From Bacillus infantis NRRL B-14911 (GTDB lineage: Bacteria > Bacillota > Bacilli > Bacillales > Cytobacillaceae), in NCBI RefSeq assembly GCF_000473245.1, contig NC_022524.1, forward strand, positions 3,372,501-3,436,500: a DNA stretch of 64,000 bases. Reading direction: 5' to 3'. The translations under genes and the position numbers were made by a program. Of the stretch, positions 44,778 to 56,075 are shown piece after piece. Every line of letters begins with the position of its first letter. Within the stretch, counting starts at the first letter, position 1. The notes beneath the pieces are model-generated. The model had not been told where the DNA came from. It saw only the letters and a list, made by a program, of their open reading frames with translations, and did no database searches.

Positions 44778-47411
44778 TCAAACGGATTTTACCCATTCTT
44801 CCACAAATTGAAGCGCACTTTCCAGTTTTTCAGGATCTTTTCCGCCTGCCTGTGCCATATCCGGACGGCCGCCGCCTCCTCCGCCGCAGCGTGCTGCCAC
44901 CTCTTTGATGACTTTTCCGGCATGATAGCCTTTTTCGATATAGTCCTTTGTCACAGCTGCGATGAGATTCACTTTCCCTTCATTCACACTGCCAAGCACG
45001 ACAACTGCCGAACCGAGCTTCTGCTTCAGATCATCCGCCATATTGCGGAGGTTGTTCATATCTGCTGCCTGAACCTTTGCAGCCAGATAAGTGATCCCAT
45101 TCTCTTCCTTGGCTTTTGAAACAAGGCTTCCAGCTTCAATATTGCCCAATTTGGCTGAAAGGGATTCATTTTCGCGCTGAAGCTGCCTCATTTCGCCGAG
45201 AAGTGCATCCACCCTGGAAGCCACATCCCGCGGGCTCGACTTCAGTGAAGCTGCGGCTTCGGTCAGGATATTGACCTGTTCCTTAAGAAGCTTGTAAGCT
45301 GCTTCGCCAGTCGCTGCTTCAATCCTTCTTGTTCCTGCGCCTATTCCGCTTTCAGAGATAATCTTGAACAAACCAATGGCCGACGTATTGCGGACATGGC
45401 AACCGCCGCAGAGCTCAAGGCTGTAATCGCCCACTTGGACCACTCTGACAACATCTCCGTATTTCTCTCCGAATAATGCCATTGCCCCCATTGCCTTCGC
45501 TTCATCGATTCCTTTGTTTTCTATGACGACATTCAGGCTGCTCCAGATCTTTTCATTGACGATTTCTTCGATTTTTTCCAGTTCATCTTCCTTCACTTGC
45601 CCGAAATGGGAGAAGTCAAAGCGAAGGCGGTCCGGACCAACAAGTGAGCCTGCCTGGTTTACATGCGTGCCAAGCACATCCTTGAGAGCCTGGTGCAATA
45701 GATGGGTAGCTGTATGGTTCTTAATCACTTTGTTCCGGGAATCCGGATCGACTTTCGCCGTGACGCCGGCTTCGGTTTCCAGAATGCCGCTTTCCACTAC
45801 TGCACTATGCAGGTTCTGGCCGTTCGGCGCTTTTTGGACATCTTTAATGATGACCTTAACCCCTTCGCCCTCAAGAACGCCATTATCGGCAATCTGCCCG
45901 CCGCTTTCTGCATAGAATGGAGTCTGGTCAAGAATCAGCTGCACTTCTTCGCCTGCCCCGGCTGCTTCGGCCACTTGCCCGTCCTTGATGATGACAGCGA
46001 CGACAGATTTTGCTTCAAGTCCCTCATAGCCGACGAACCGGCTTTCAGTCTTGATGTCGCCAAGCACACCTTCCTGGACCTTCATAGAGCCGACGTCCTG
46101 GCGTGCTGTACGCGCGCGTTCACGCTGGCCTTCCATTTCAGCTTCAAAGCCGTCCTGGTCGATCTTCATGCCTTCTTCTTCGGCATATTCCTCTGTCAAT
46201 TCAACAGGGAAACCGTAAGTGTCATACAGGCGGAATACGTCCGAGCCCGGAATAATATTGCTGCCCTTTTCTTTTTCCTTCTTAATGACAGATGAAAGGA
46301 TGGAAAGGCCGTCATTCAAAGTCTCGTGGAAACGCTCCTCTTCATTCTTGATGACCTTTTTGATGAATTCGGCCTTTTCCGTTACCTGCGGGTAGAAATC
46401 TGCCATGATTTCCCCGACAACATCTACCAGCTCAAACATGAATGGGCGGTTAATATTGATCTGCTTTGCATAGCGGACTGCCCTGCGAAGGAGTCTGCGC
46501 AGTACATACCCTCTGCCTTCATTGGAAGGAAGGGCACCGTCCCCGATTGCGAATGCAACTGTCCTTATATGGTCAGCTATAACCTTGAACGCTGTGTCCT
46601 GTTCATTGCTTTCCCCATATTTGCTTCCTGAAATCTTCTCCACTGCATGGATGATCGGCATGAACAGGTCTGTATCAAAGTTTGTTGCCACGTTCTGGAC
46701 AACAGATGCCATGCGTTCAAGACCCATGCCTGTATCAATGTTCTTCTTTGGGAGCGGTGTATAAGTGCCATCCGGGTTATGGTTGAACTCGGAGAATACC
46801 AGGTTCCAAACCTCGAGGTAACGCTCATTTTCGCCGCCTGGATAAAGCTCAGGATCATTTTGGTCATCCCCATACTCTGGTCCCCTGTCATAGAAAATCT
46901 CGGTGTTCGGTCCGCTCGGGCCTTCCCCGATATCCCAGAAGTTGCCCTCAAGGCGGATAATCCTTTCTTCAGGCACTCCGATTTTATTCGTCCAGATGCT
47001 GAAGGCTTCTTCATCTTCCGGGTGGATGGTGACTGACAGCTTTTCTTTGTCAAATCCAATCCAGCGCTCATCCGTCAGAAACTCCCATGCCCAGTCGATT
47101 GCTTCTTCCTTAAAATAGTCGCCGATCGAGAAGTTCCCCAGCATTTCAAAGAAAGTGTGGTGGCGCGCCGTTTTGCCGACATTCTCGATATCATTTGTGC
47201 GGATTGATTTTTGGGCGTTGGTAATCCTTGGGTTTTCCGGTATCACCCTGCCATCAAAATACTTCTTCAATGTTGCCACACCGCTGTTGATCCATAGCAA
47301 TGAAGGATCATCGTGGGGCACAAGTGGCGCACTCGGTTCTACAGAATGGCCTTTTTCCTTGAAAAATTCTAAAAACAGCCGGCGTATTTCTGAACCTGTA
47401 AGATTTCTCAT
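44778..47411 (-). CDS. alaS: Alanine–tRNA ligase
   Basis: Charges tRNA-Ala. Class II catalytic core in the N-terminal 250 residues ([24 protein letters not shown]), then the tRNA-binding part. The editing domain has the zinc motifs HTATHLLH and CGGCH, and the C-terminal glycine-rich domain ([15 protein letters not shown]) is last. Product 877 residues, the usual size. AGGAGG precedes the ATG. A T-box leader upstream couples expression to uncharged tRNA-Ala. Confidence 0.98.
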   Translation of the reverse strand: MRNLTGSEIRRLFLEFFKEKGHSVEPSAPLVPHDDPSLLWINSGVATLKKYFDGRVIPENPRITNAQKSIRTNDIENVGKTARHHTFFEMLGNFSIGDYFKEEAIDWAWEFLTDERWIGFDKEKLSVTIHPEDEEAFSIWTNKIGVPEERIIRLEGNFWDIGEGPSGPNTEIFYDRGPEYGDDQNDPELYPGGENERYLEVWNLVFSEFNHNPDGTYTPLPKKNIDTGMGLERMASVVQNVATNFDTDLFMPIIHAVEKISGSKYGESNEQDTAFKVIADHIRTVAFAIGDGALPSNEGRGYVLRRLLRRAVRYAKQININRPFMFELVDVVGEIMADFYPQVTEKAEFIKKVIKNEEERFHETLNDGLSILSSVIKKEKEKGSNIIPGSDVFRLYDTYGFPVELTEEYAEEEGMKIDQDGFEAEMEGQRERARTARQDVGSMKVQEGVLGDIKTESRFVGYEGLEAKSVVAVIIKDGQVAEAAGAGEEVQLILDQTPFYAESGGQIADNGVLEGEGVKVIIKDVQKAPNGQNLHSAVVESGILETEAGVTAKVDPDSRNKVIKNHTATHLLHQALKDVLGTHVNQAGSLVGPDRLRFDFSHFGQVKEDELEKIEEIVNEKIWSSLNVVIENKGIDEAKAMGAMALFGEKYGDVVRVVQVGDYSLELCGGCHVRNTSAIGLFKIISESGIGAGTRRIEAATGEAAYKLLKEQVNILTEAAASLKSSPRDVASRVDALLGEMRQLQRENESLSAKLGNIEAGSLVSKAKEENGITYLAAKVQAADMNNLRNMADDLKQKLGSAVVVLGSVNEGKVNLIAAVTKDYIEKGYHAGKVIKEVAARCGGGGGGRPDMAQAGGKDPEKLESALQFVEEWVKSV

Positions 47412-47485
47412 TAGAATTTCCTCCTGATCTTATTTTGCCGCCATTGCTTCAAGTGCAGGGCAGCGAAGAATTCTTTAAAAACAAC

Positions 47486-47750
47486 ACAAAAAGCCCTCAT
47501 CCCTGGACAGGGACGAGAGCTTGCTCGCGGTACCACCCTGATTACGAAAGTAAACTTTCGTCTCTCAAGCTCCTTAACGCGGAGAACGGCAGGGATTAGC
47601 TGCACTCAGGATTAGCGTTCTGTTATTCTTCATCCGGAATCCTTTCAGCCGCGGAATTCCTCTCTGGTGCACCACTTATAAAAGAGATGCCAGGATGGTC
47701 TATAACATACTCGATCCTTCTTCATGTTGTTCTTATCTTCAATTATCGTA
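47486..47750 (-). promoter_or_regulatory. T-box riboswitch of alaS
   Basis: Minus-strand leader with the T-box sequence AGGGTGGTACCGCG (47526-47539). It is followed by a terminator hairpin (about 47486-47521: CTCTCGTCCCTG/CAGGGATGAGGG then CTTTTT). Upstream is a Stem I region with a GAGTAT bulge and a likely GCU (Ala) specifier at 47647-47649. Uncharged tRNA-Ala is expected to favour the antiterminator. Confidence 0.93.
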
Positions 47751-47757
47751 TAGTCGC

Positions 47758-47787
47758 ATTATACTGATATGAAAATTGATTTGTCAA
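47758..47787 (-). promoter_or_regulatory. Sigma-A promoter of alaS
   Basis: Minus-strand TTGACA (47782-47787), an 18-base spacer and TATAAT (47758-47763), immediately upstream of the T-box leader. Confidence 0.9.
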
Positions 47788-47829
47788 TCTGTTCTTTTCA
47801 GGCGGTTTCATTTTTACTCCTGACATCCG

Positions 47830-48900
47830 CTATTCGGCTGCCGGTTTTGCTGTAAAGTGCCTTCTCGCATGGATGGCGCCTACTTTAAGGACGGCCAGCA
47901 CTGGAACTGCCAATATAAGGCCGGCAACACCGGCGATTTCCCCGCCTGCCAGCAGGGAAAACATAATAAGGAGCGGATGCATATGCAGGCTCTTGCCTAC
48001 AATCAGCGGAGACAGGATGTTTCCTTCCAGGAATTGAAGAACCATGACGATGACTGCCGCAAAAATGATCATTTTTACTGACATGGTAGAAGCAATCAGT
48101 ACAGCCGGCACCGCCCCGATGATCGGGCCAAAATAAGGTATAACATTCGTTGCCCCGATGATTGCCCCTAAAAGAAGCGGATACTTTATGCCAGCAATCC
48201 AGAAGAACAGGGAACTCAACGCACCGATGACTGCACATACAAGCAGCTGCCCCCGTATATAGCTTCCCAATGATTTATCAGCATCCCGAAGGAACAGGCT
48301 TCCGCTTTCCCTCCATTTTTTTGGCGTGAGATACCAGACTGCTTTTTTCATCAGCAGGAAGTCCTTCAGCATATAAAAGGATATAAACGGAATAATGATC
48401 AGAATCAAAGCAAAGTTCAGAATAGCCCCTGCAAATGCCATCGCCCTTGAGAGAAGCCTGTCAAGAGAGGCTTCTAGCGACTGGATTCCTTCATCGATCC
48501 TGAGCTGGACAGGCTCAGGCCATTGGGACGTCTTCGACTGGAGAAGAAGAAGCCACTCCCGGTACTGGTCGGCCAGCTGCGGAGCGTGCTCAGCCAGGTC
48601 CCTGATCTGGACTATAATGGCCGGAAGCCCCTTGTAAAGCGCATAGCCTGTTCCCCCAAAGAAAAGGGTATAGATGATGATGACGGCCAGGCCGCGATGG
48701 AGGCCTGCTTCATGGAGACGCTCAACTACCGGATGAAGAAGATATGTAATAAACGCTGCAGCTGCAAATGGAAAGATAATAATAAAAAGCGTCCTGATGA
48801 CCGGGAGCCACAACGGCTGAAGCTTTAAAAATGTAAATAAGACAATGAAAAGCAGCAGAAGGAAACCAAGCCTGTAAAACCATTTCAACCGGATATCCAT
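47830..48900 (-). CDS. yrrI: AI-2E family transporter (YrrI)
   Basis: Polytopic membrane protein of the AI-2 exporter superfamily (PF01594 type), 356 residues with about eight hydrophobic segments. Signature regions IGATNVIPYFGPIIGAVPA and LQFLEGNILSPLIVGKSL are present. The start at 48900 (MDIRLKWFYRLG) has GAGGTGG just upstream; the frame extends 93 bases further without support. The substrate is unknown; some relatives act as sodium/proton antiporters. Confidence 0.92.
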   Translation of the reverse strand: MDIRLKWFYRLGFLLLLFIVLFTFLKLQPLWLPVIRTLFIIIFPFAAAAFITYLLHPVVERLHEAGLHRGLAVIIIYTLFFGGTGYALYKGLPAIIVQIRDLAEHAPQLADQYREWLLLLQSKTSQWPEPVQLRIDEGIQSLEASLDRLLSRAMAFAGAILNFALILIIIPFISFYMLKDFLLMKKAVWYLTPKKWRESGSLFLRDADKSLGSYIRGQLLVCAVIGALSSLFFWIAGIKYPLLLGAIIGATNVIPYFGPIIGAVPAVLIASTMSVKMIIFAAVIVMVLQFLEGNILSPLIVGKSLHMHPLLIMFSLLAGGEIAGVAGLILAVPVLAVLKVGAIHARRHFTAKPAAE

Positions 48901-48945
48901 TTTTCCCACCTCATTTGTAGTGTGAAGCAGGAAGCTTAAAATATG

Positions 48946-48969
48946 CAAAAATCCCCCGGAATGGGGGAT
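48946..48969 (-). terminator. Terminator of yrzQ
   Basis: Minus-strand ATCCCCC-ATTCC-GGGGGAT followed by TTTTGC, directly after the yrzQ stop. Confidence 0.75.
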
Positions 48970-48973
48970 AGAA

Positions 48974-49108
48974 TCATGAAAATGAACGAACAATCCTGTT
49001 TTGAAGTTTCTTCATCTGCCTTGAAGACATGATGTCATTTTTTTGTATATAATTTTGGGCTGCCATTCCGGCGCCGATGAGAAGAGCTGTTGTCATTAGT
49101 CTGTTCAT
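48974..49108 (-). CDS. yrzQ: YrzQ family small protein (DUF3918)
   Basis: A 44-residue protein MNRLMTTALLIGAGMAAQNY… with a short hydrophobic start and a basic tail (SRQMKKLQNRIVRSFS), like B. subtilis YrzQ, which lies at the same place. Function unknown. GAGGTGACAGC precedes the ATG. A terminator follows. Confidence 0.85.
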   Translation of the reverse strand: MNRLMTTALLIGAGMAAQNYIQKNDIMSSRQMKKLQNRIVRSFS

Positions 49109-49125
49109 GCTGTCACCTCTTCTAT

Positions 49126-49317
49126 TCATAGTATATAGCGGCGGTCATCTTCATCAAACAGGTCATCCAGGGAGCTCAGGGTCCCGTCTTCCTCTACCTG
49201 ATGGGTGCTGATGACTCCTTTTGACAAGGACAGCTCAATGAAGCAGCTCCAGCAATAATATTGGTTTATCCCGATTTTTCCAATATCTTTGCTTTGGCAG
49301 TTAGGGCATTTTAACAT
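49126..49317 (-). CDS. yrzR: YrzR-like small zinc-ribbon protein
   Basis: A 63-residue protein with two CxxC pairs (MLKCPNCQSKDIGKIGINQ, YYCWSCFIEL) followed by an acidic tail (QVEEDGTLSSLDDLFDEDDRR). It is probably a zinc ribbon of unknown role. The start at 49317 has GAGGTG eight bases upstream; the frame stays open further upstream without a ribosome site. Located between yrrD and yrzQ as in B. subtilis. Confidence 0.85.
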   Translation of the reverse strand: MLKCPNCQSKDIGKIGINQYYCWSCFIELSLSKGVISTHQVEEDGTLSSLDDLFDEDDRRYIL

Positions 49318-49372
49318 ATGGTGGACACCTCGCATTGTTTGGCAAGCCAGCCTGTTCAGATAGAGCAAACGG

Positions 49373-49846
49373 CTAATTCTTAGCGTTAACAATGATGGCA
49401 TCTTTTCCAAATGCAGGCGGTTCATCTGAATTGACTACCTTTTTTCCTTCGGTTATATCCGAAAAGAAGCCATCTGATAACTCATACCCTACAATCGTGC
49501 CCAATTCTTCCAGAAAATATACATCCTCCAGAAGGCCGAGCTGCTCCCCCTCACGGGAAATCAGCATCTTACCGCAGATCCGATGCTGATTTTCAAAGGT
49601 ATAGCCGGAAAGACGTTTTACCGGAGAAAGCCCGGAAGCTGTTTTAATCATCACTCCGCCGCTGCCAAAGCTTGCAATGGATGCAAAGGGAATCAGAAAA
49701 TTTTTCTTCAGAAATGCGCCTTTGCGGAGGAGAAGACCGGTGATGCTTCCTTCCTCTGAAATGCATATATCATGCACTTCACCGACTGAAGTCCCGTTCT
49801 CCATGTCAAAGACAGGCATCCCTTTCAGCAAGGAAAAAGTCCGCAA
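49373..49846 (-). CDS. yrrD: YrrD family PRC-barrel domain protein
   Basis: Contains two PRC-barrel-like units (SLLKGMPVFDMENGTSVGEV and RICGKMLISREGEQLGLLED), a beta-barrel fold found in RimM and photosynthetic reaction-centre H subunits. Function unknown. The start is taken as TTG at 49846 with AAGGTGGG about eight bases upstream, giving 157 residues. The ATG at 49870 is a possible alternative. Confidence 0.85.
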   Translation of the reverse strand: MRTFSLLKGMPVFDMENGTSVGEVHDICISEEGSITGLLLRKGAFLKKNFLIPFASIASFGSGGVMIKTASGLSPVKRLSGYTFENQHRICGKMLISREGEQLGLLEDVYFLEELGTIVGYELSDGFFSDITEGKKVVNSDEPPAFGKDAIIVNAKN

Positions 49847-49933
49847 AGATCGTCCCACCTTCCCGAACATTATTATTGTCTGCCCCCGCCCTTGAATTAT
49901 GAGGCTAAAAATTTACCTTAACTAACAGGAACA

Positions 49934-50107
49934 AAAGTGTAAGCGCCTTGATCACCTTAAGGAACGCAGACTAAGAACGCCACGTCCTGTGGCAACGTCT
50001 GCATGACCAGCTTCCTGGGGGCCACAAGGCAAACCTCCCGGAAAGGCGTTCTTTGCCTTTTTGGGAGGTTTGCCTTGTGACCTCGGCGCAGCTGCTGGAC
50101 GTGGATC
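49934..50107. repeat. Dispersed structured repeat (type B copy 2)
   Basis: Second copy of the element at 43431-43603, with the same blocks in order and a clear hairpin CAAGGCAAACCTCCC … GGGAGGTTTGCCTTG. It fills most of the 350-base gap between yrrD and the next small gene. No ORF. Confidence 0.85.
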
Positions 50108-50152
50108 AAGAGTTGGAAATTTTCCACAAGTCTTTCAAATTGTAAAATCTTT

Positions 50153-50190
50153 AACAGAAAAAACCTGCCAGGCGACTGCGCCGGACAGGT
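50153..50190 (-). terminator. Terminator downstream of the 53-residue ORF
   Basis: Minus-strand AACCTGTCCGGCG … CGCCTGGCAGGTT followed by TTTTC, seven bases after the stop. Confidence 0.8.
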
Positions 50191-50196
50191 TCATTC

Positions 50197-50358
50197 TCAT
50201 TCTTTTTCAGCTCTTTCAATGATTTCATTTCTTTCTCCGCCATCTGAAAGCTCTTCAGAAAATTGGAGTTCTTCTCCGTTTCCGATCAGCTCTGATGATT
50301 TAATTTCTGCTGCGGGGAGATTATTGTTCGGAGCGCTTTCCTGATTCCATTTTCTCAT
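50197..50358 (-). CDS. Small acidic hydrophilic protein, 53 residues, unknown
   Basis: MRKWNQESAPNNNLPAAEIK…, rich in Glu, Asn and Ser, ending IIERAEKE, with no membrane segment. AGAGGTG lies seven bases before the ATG and a strong terminator follows, so expression is plausible. It is downstream of recD2 in the same direction (61-base gap). No family recognised; the composition resembles small spore or stress proteins, but that is only an impression. Confidence 0.6.
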   Translation of the reverse strand: MRKWNQESAPNNNLPAAEIKSSELIGNGEELQFSEELSDGGERNEIIERAEKE

Positions 50359-50419
50359 TTGCCAGCACCTCTATAACTGAAATAGTGATATTCTTCAGTC
50401 TGTTCAGGAATCTGCCGGA

Positions 50420-52843
50420 TTATGCTTTCTCTTCCAAAAAGTCATAAGGAGTGATGGATCCCATGCCTATCATGGGATCTGCATTCATGAGCTTTACTTC
50501 GTATGGAACCTCTTCGGCTTCTTCGCCTGCTTCTTCCTGGCCTGTCTGCTCTGGAGCTTCCCCAAGTGCATCCTGAAGCCGTTTTGTCAGGGAAGTCAGC
50601 CTTGCCTGCTCTTCCGCCCTCTGCACCCCGGATCTCAGCGCTGATTCTTCACCGCAAAGGATGAGAAACTGTCTGCTTCTCGTAATGGCTGTATAAATCA
50701 GGTTCCTTCTGAGCATGCGGTAATAGCTCCGGACGATCGGCATAATGACAATCGGAAACTCACTTCCCTGTGATTTATGGACAGAGCAGCAGTAGGCAAG
50801 CGTAATCTGGCTGAGGTCCTGCCTTGTATAGGTTGCTTCGTTACCATCAAAAGAAACAACGATCATATCCTGCTTTTCGGTATTTTCCTTTGCATAGAAG
50901 ACAGATACAATTTCGCCCATATCGCCGTTAAATACGTTATTTTCCGGCTGGTTGACCAGCTGTAGGACCTTATCGCCCACCCTGTATTTCACATCACCGA
51001 AAGATAGCTCCTTCCTGGTGCCATCAGGATTGGGGTTTAAAATTTCCTGAAGGATCTTATTCAGATTATCAATTCCTGCCGGCCCCCTGTACATGGGAGC
51101 GAGAACCTGAATATCCCTGGACCTGTAGCCTTTTTTCCTGGCATTCAGGACTACCTTTTCAACCACATCGGCAATCTGGGCAGGGCTGCACTTAAGGAAT
51201 GATCTGTCGGCCTGCTGGACCGCGATATCATCAGGAAGACCGCCTTTTTTGATTTCGTGCGCCAGCTCAATGATGGATGAGCCTTCTGCCTGCCGGTAAA
51301 TATCTGTCAGCCTGACAGTGGGCACTTTTTCTGAAAGAAGCAGATCCTTCAGCACCTGGCCGGGTCCGACTGAAGGCAACTGGTCTTCATCTCCTACCAG
51401 GATGACCTGGATGTTTTCCGGCAAAGCCTTGAACAGCTTGTTCGCCAGCCAGATGTCTACCATGGAGGTTTCATCGACTATCAGGATTTTCCCTTCCAGC
51501 GGATTGTCTTCATGGTGGTCAAAGCCTTCCGTTCCATTCCAGCCGAGCAGCCTGTGGATCGTTACAGCAGGAAGGCCGGTCGATTCGGACATCCGCTTGG
51601 CGGCCCTTCCTGTCGGGGCGGCCAGGAGGAACGGGAAAGGCTCTTCCTTTTTATAATCCTTCGGTTCCAGTGAGCAGCCATGCAGCTCAGCGTACAGTTC
51701 GACTATACCTTTGATGACTGTTGTCTTTCCCGTTCCCGGTCCCCCCGTCAGGATAAGCATGGGACTCATCAGAGCGGTCTGGATTGCTTCTTTTTGCGAA
51801 GGGGCGTACTGCACACCTATCCTTTCCTCAAGGCTGCCAAGGGCAAGCAGGAACTCCGACTCAGGGAATTGTTCATCATACTCGGTCTGCTGCAGCAGCC
51901 GCTTGATGCTCGTTACAAGCCCCTTTTCAGCAAAATAAAGTGAGGGCAGATAAATCCGTTTATCTTCTGCCATGATCTTGCCTTCTTCTTCGAGCTTGAT
52001 AACTTCCTGGGAGATGGAGCTGTATTCTATCTGATCTCTTTTATTTTCCTCAAGAAGCGACCTGGCTTTTTCCAGGAGGGTGCGGGCATGCACATAAACA
52101 TTTCCGTTCTGCATGCTTTCTGTTTCCAGGATATACAGGCATGCCGCCTTGATGCGGTCAGGATGGCTTCCTGAAATGCCAAGCTGGTAGCCAAGCTCAT
52201 CCGCCCTGCCGAAGCCGATGCCTTCAATATCCTCAACCAGCTTGTATGGATTGGTCTGCAGAAGCTGGACCGTCTCATCCTTGTACATCTGATAAATCTT
52301 CATGCTCAGCTGGGGGCCGAAGCCATATTGATTCAGTGCAATCATTGCCTGTTCCAGACCCTGATGCTCCATAAGTGTGTCGTAAAGGAGCTTTGCTTTT
52401 TCAGAAGGTAGTTTCGGGATCTCGTCCAGGAGGGAGGGCTGGTTGAGGATTCTGGAAATCGCATTCTCCCCAAGTTTATCTACGATAGATTCTGCCGTCT
52501 TTTTCCCGATGCCTTTAAAAAGCTCGCCGGAAAGATAGCCTACTACGCCCTGCTTGGTCTGGGGGATATCCTTTCGGAAATGATTCGCCAGGAATTGAAG
52601 GCCGAATTTCGGGTGCTCCTTGAATTCCCCATAGAAAATATACGATTCATGGTCATGCACCTTCGGGAAATAGCCTGTGATGACAGCTTCCTTGTCGTCA
52701 TATTCATGATTCGTCTCTTCCACCCGGATCCGGAGCACTGTATATAGATTTGATTCATTATGAAAAATAGTCACAAGATGCTTCCCTTTGATGAATTTGC
52801 CCTGTTCGGCAAAAAGATCCAGAGAATCCTGCTTCTCCATCAT
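50420..52843 (-). CDS. recD2: RecD2-type 5'-3' DNA helicase (YrrC)
   Basis: SF1B helicase of RecBCD-less bacteria, involved in replication fork integrity and mismatch-linked repair. N-terminal OB and helix-hairpin-helix regions (GYLSGELFKGIGKKTAESIVDK) precede the helicase core. Walker A LTGGPGTGKTTVIKG lies near residue 365, followed by DETSMVD, GDEDQLPSVGPG and the C-terminal VHKSQGSEFP and YTAITRSRQ. Product 807 residues. Two adjacent ATGs could start it. Confidence 0.97.
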   Translation of the reverse strand: MMEKQDSLDLFAEQGKFIKGKHLVTIFHNESNLYTVLRIRVEETNHEYDDKEAVITGYFPKVHDHESYIFYGEFKEHPKFGLQFLANHFRKDIPQTKQGVVGYLSGELFKGIGKKTAESIVDKLGENAISRILNQPSLLDEIPKLPSEKAKLLYDTLMEHQGLEQAMIALNQYGFGPQLSMKIYQMYKDETVQLLQTNPYKLVEDIEGIGFGRADELGYQLGISGSHPDRIKAACLYILETESMQNGNVYVHARTLLEKARSLLEENKRDQIEYSSISQEVIKLEEEGKIMAEDKRIYLPSLYFAEKGLVTSIKRLLQQTEYDEQFPESEFLLALGSLEERIGVQYAPSQKEAIQTALMSPMLILTGGPGTGKTTVIKGIVELYAELHGCSLEPKDYKKEEPFPFLLAAPTGRAAKRMSESTGLPAVTIHRLLGWNGTEGFDHHEDNPLEGKILIVDETSMVDIWLANKLFKALPENIQVILVGDEDQLPSVGPGQVLKDLLLSEKVPTVRLTDIYRQAEGSSIIELAHEIKKGGLPDDIAVQQADRSFLKCSPAQIADVVEKVVLNARKKGYRSRDIQVLAPMYRGPAGIDNLNKILQEILNPNPDGTRKELSFGDVKYRVGDKVLQLVNQPENNVFNGDMGEIVSVFYAKENTEKQDMIVVSFDGNEATYTRQDLSQITLAYCCSVHKSQGSEFPIVIMPIVRSYYRMLRRNLIYTAITRSRQFLILCGEESALRSGVQRAEEQARLTSLTKRLQDALGEAPEQTGQEEAGEEAEEVPYEVKLMNADPMIGMGSITPYDFLEEKA

Positions 52844-52883
52844 TATTCCCCCTTCCTAAAAGCAGGCTGATTTTTTCGGTTTG

Positions 52884-53534
52884 TCAGCTTTTTTCAATCA
52901 ATTTCTTGCCATATCCAGCAAGCATGTGATCCGGCTGGATTTCCAGTGCTTTATCGAACATTGCAAGCGCCTTTTCAGCTTCTTCCTTGAATCCATATGC
53001 TACACCAAGATTGTAGTAGCCATCGGCATGATCAGGGTCAATTTCCACACAGCGGCTGAACTGGACGATTGCTTCGTCAATCAATTCCTGCTGGGCAAGG
53101 CAGAGTCCGTACTGGAAATGGGCTTCAGCATCCTCCCCATTCAGTTCAGTGCTTCGCTGCAGGTAAGGCAGAGCCAGCCTGGCCTGATCCAGCTGCATCA
53201 GTGTGAGTCCGAGCATGAAATAATTATCGGCTGATTCGAGCCCCTTTCTCATTGCCTGTTCAAACATATTTTTGGCCAAATCCAGCTGGTCTGCTTCGAA
53301 ATAAAGATTGCCTGCACTGTAATAGGCAGCAGCGGCATTTTCATCAATTTCAATGGCCTTTTGATAAAATTTAAGGGCTTGTTCGTTTTCCCCAGCCGCG
53401 GCAAGAACATTGCCCAAATTTATATATGAAACAGGGTCAGTGCTATTTTCACTGATGGCCTCCATGAAGACCTTGGCAGCTTCCTCCCATTTCCCTTCTC
53501 TCATAAGCTCAATTCCATGCTGGTTTTTATCCAT
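52884..53534 (-). CDS. yrrB: Tetratricopeptide repeat protein YrrB
   Basis: About six TPR units of 34 residues (for example DPVSYINLGNVLAAAGENEQ and HADGYYNLGVAYGFKEEAEK) covering nearly the whole 216 residues. In B. subtilis YrrB is a TPR protein with proposed protein-scaffold function. The start at 53534 (MDKNQHGIELMREGKWEE) has GGAG ten bases upstream; the open frame extends further without support. It lies 40 bases before recD2 in the same direction. Confidence 0.92.
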   Translation of the reverse strand: MDKNQHGIELMREGKWEEAAKVFMEAISENSTDPVSYINLGNVLAAAGENEQALKFYQKAIEIDENAAAAYYSAGNLYFEADQLDLAKNMFEQAMRKGLESADNYFMLGLTLMQLDQARLALPYLQRSTELNGEDAEAHFQYGLCLAQQELIDEAIVQFSRCVEIDPDHADGYYNLGVAYGFKEEAEKALAMFDKALEIQPDHMLAGYGKKLIEKS

Positions 53535-53694
53535 ATAAACCACTCTCCATCTATGTAATGCAAGGAAGCACGCGCAGATGCGTCCCACCCTGTTTCCTTA
53601 AAAAGCAATATTGCACCATAAGGGCGTCTGCAGAAATTATATCATAAAGACGCGGCCGATTTCTGCTTGGCATAAGCCGATACTTCATTCCAGA

Positions 53695-53727
53695 AAAAAG
53701 CCCCGATTCCTGCTGGACCGGGGCATT
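53695..53727 (-). terminator. Terminator of mnmA
   Basis: Minus-strand GCCCCGGTCC … loop … ATCGGGGC followed by TTTTTT, directly after the mnmA stop. Confidence 0.8.
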
Positions 53728-53729
53728 GC

Positions 53730-54932
<1,203 letters not shown>

Positions 54933-56075
54933 TTATTTCCTAAGCCTCTGGATGATTTTTGCCGTTTCTTCCCCGGCTTTTGCAATCTGCTCCACGGAAT
55001 TTGTAAATCCGAAGCTGAAGCGGATCGAATTGGCCAGCCGTCCGGAATTCTTTCCAAACATGGCTACAAGGACATGCGACGGATCGATCGATCCTGCTGT
55101 GCAGGCAGAGCCGCTTGATGCGGCTATCCCTGCCAGATCGAGATTGACGAGCATGCTTTCGACGTTAGTTCCGGGAAAGCTTAAGTTTAAAACATGGGGG
55201 AGCGTGTTATCAAGTAATCCGTTCGGGCAGAATTCCACACCGGCTTCCTCAAGCTTTGACATGAAGACCCGCTTGAATTCACGGTATTTCCGGACGCTTT
55301 CCTCCCTGTTTTCGGAGGCAATGCTGACAGCTTCCTGAAAACCGGCTATAGAAGCAACATTTTCCGTGCCTGCACGGCGCTTCCTTTCCTGTTCCCCGCC
55401 ATACATCCTCGGGGAAAACAGCTTTGCAGCCTTGTTTTTATACAGGAAGCCGATCCCTTTTGGCCCATTGATTTTGTGGGCCGATACTGAAAGGAAATCC
55501 ACATTCAGTTCATTCACATCCAGTTTTTCCAGCCCGTATGCCTGGACAGCATCAGTATGGAAATAGGCAGGATGATCCTTCAGGAGTGCACCAATTTCCC
55601 TGATCGGCTGGATGGTCCCGACCTCGTTATTGCCGTACATGATTGTCACGAGAATCGTGTCATCCCTCAGCGCTTTCCGGACATCTTCCACTTTTATAAT
55701 CCCGGTTTCATCTACAGGGAGATAAGTGACTTCAAAGCCCTGCTGTTCAAGCTGCCTGCAGGTATGGAGCACTGCATGGTGTTCAATCTCAGTTGTTATG
55801 ATATGCCCTCCGTCCGGGCGGCCTGCAGCTGTTCCTAGGATCGCCAGGTTATCAGCTTCTGTGCCCCCGCTCGTGAAGATGATATCAGTTGCATGCGCAC
55901 CGATGCTCCTGGCAAGGGATTCCCTTGCTTCATCGACAATATTCCGTGCACTTCTGCCATAAAAATGGATGCTCGACGGGTTCCCGAAATCTGACTGCAT
56001 TACTTCAAGCATCCGCTCAATGACGCGCGGATGCATGGGAGAGGTTGCAGCATGATCAATATAAATTCTATCCAA
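54933..56075 (-). CDS. iscS: Cysteine desulfurase (YrvO type)
   Basis: PLP enzyme that takes sulfur from cysteine. The Schiff-base lysine is in SVSAHKINGPKG, the aspartate/histidine motifs in TSGGTEADNLAI and ITTEIEHHAVL, and the catalytic cysteine in ASSGSACTAGS. Product 380 residues. The start is TTG at 56075 with AAGGTGA just upstream; the GTG at 56084 lies in that site. The neighbour mnmA indicates a dedicated role in 2-thiouridine synthesis (yrvO in B. subtilis). Confidence 0.95.
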   Translation of the reverse strand: MDRIYIDHAATSPMHPRVIERMLEVMQSDFGNPSSIHFYGRSARNIVDEARESLARSIGAHATDIIFTSGGTEADNLAILGTAAGRPDGGHIITTEIEHHAVLHTCRQLEQQGFEVTYLPVDETGIIKVEDVRKALRDDTILVTIMYGNNEVGTIQPIREIGALLKDHPAYFHTDAVQAYGLEKLDVNELNVDFLSVSAHKINGPKGIGFLYKNKAAKLFSPRMYGGEQERKRRAGTENVASIAGFQEAVSIASENREESVRKYREFKRVFMSKLEEAGVEFCPNGLLDNTLPHVLNLSFPGTNVESMLVNLDLAGIAASSGSACTAGSIDPSHVLVAMFGKNSGRLANSIRFSFGFTNSVEQIAKAGEETAKIIQRLRK

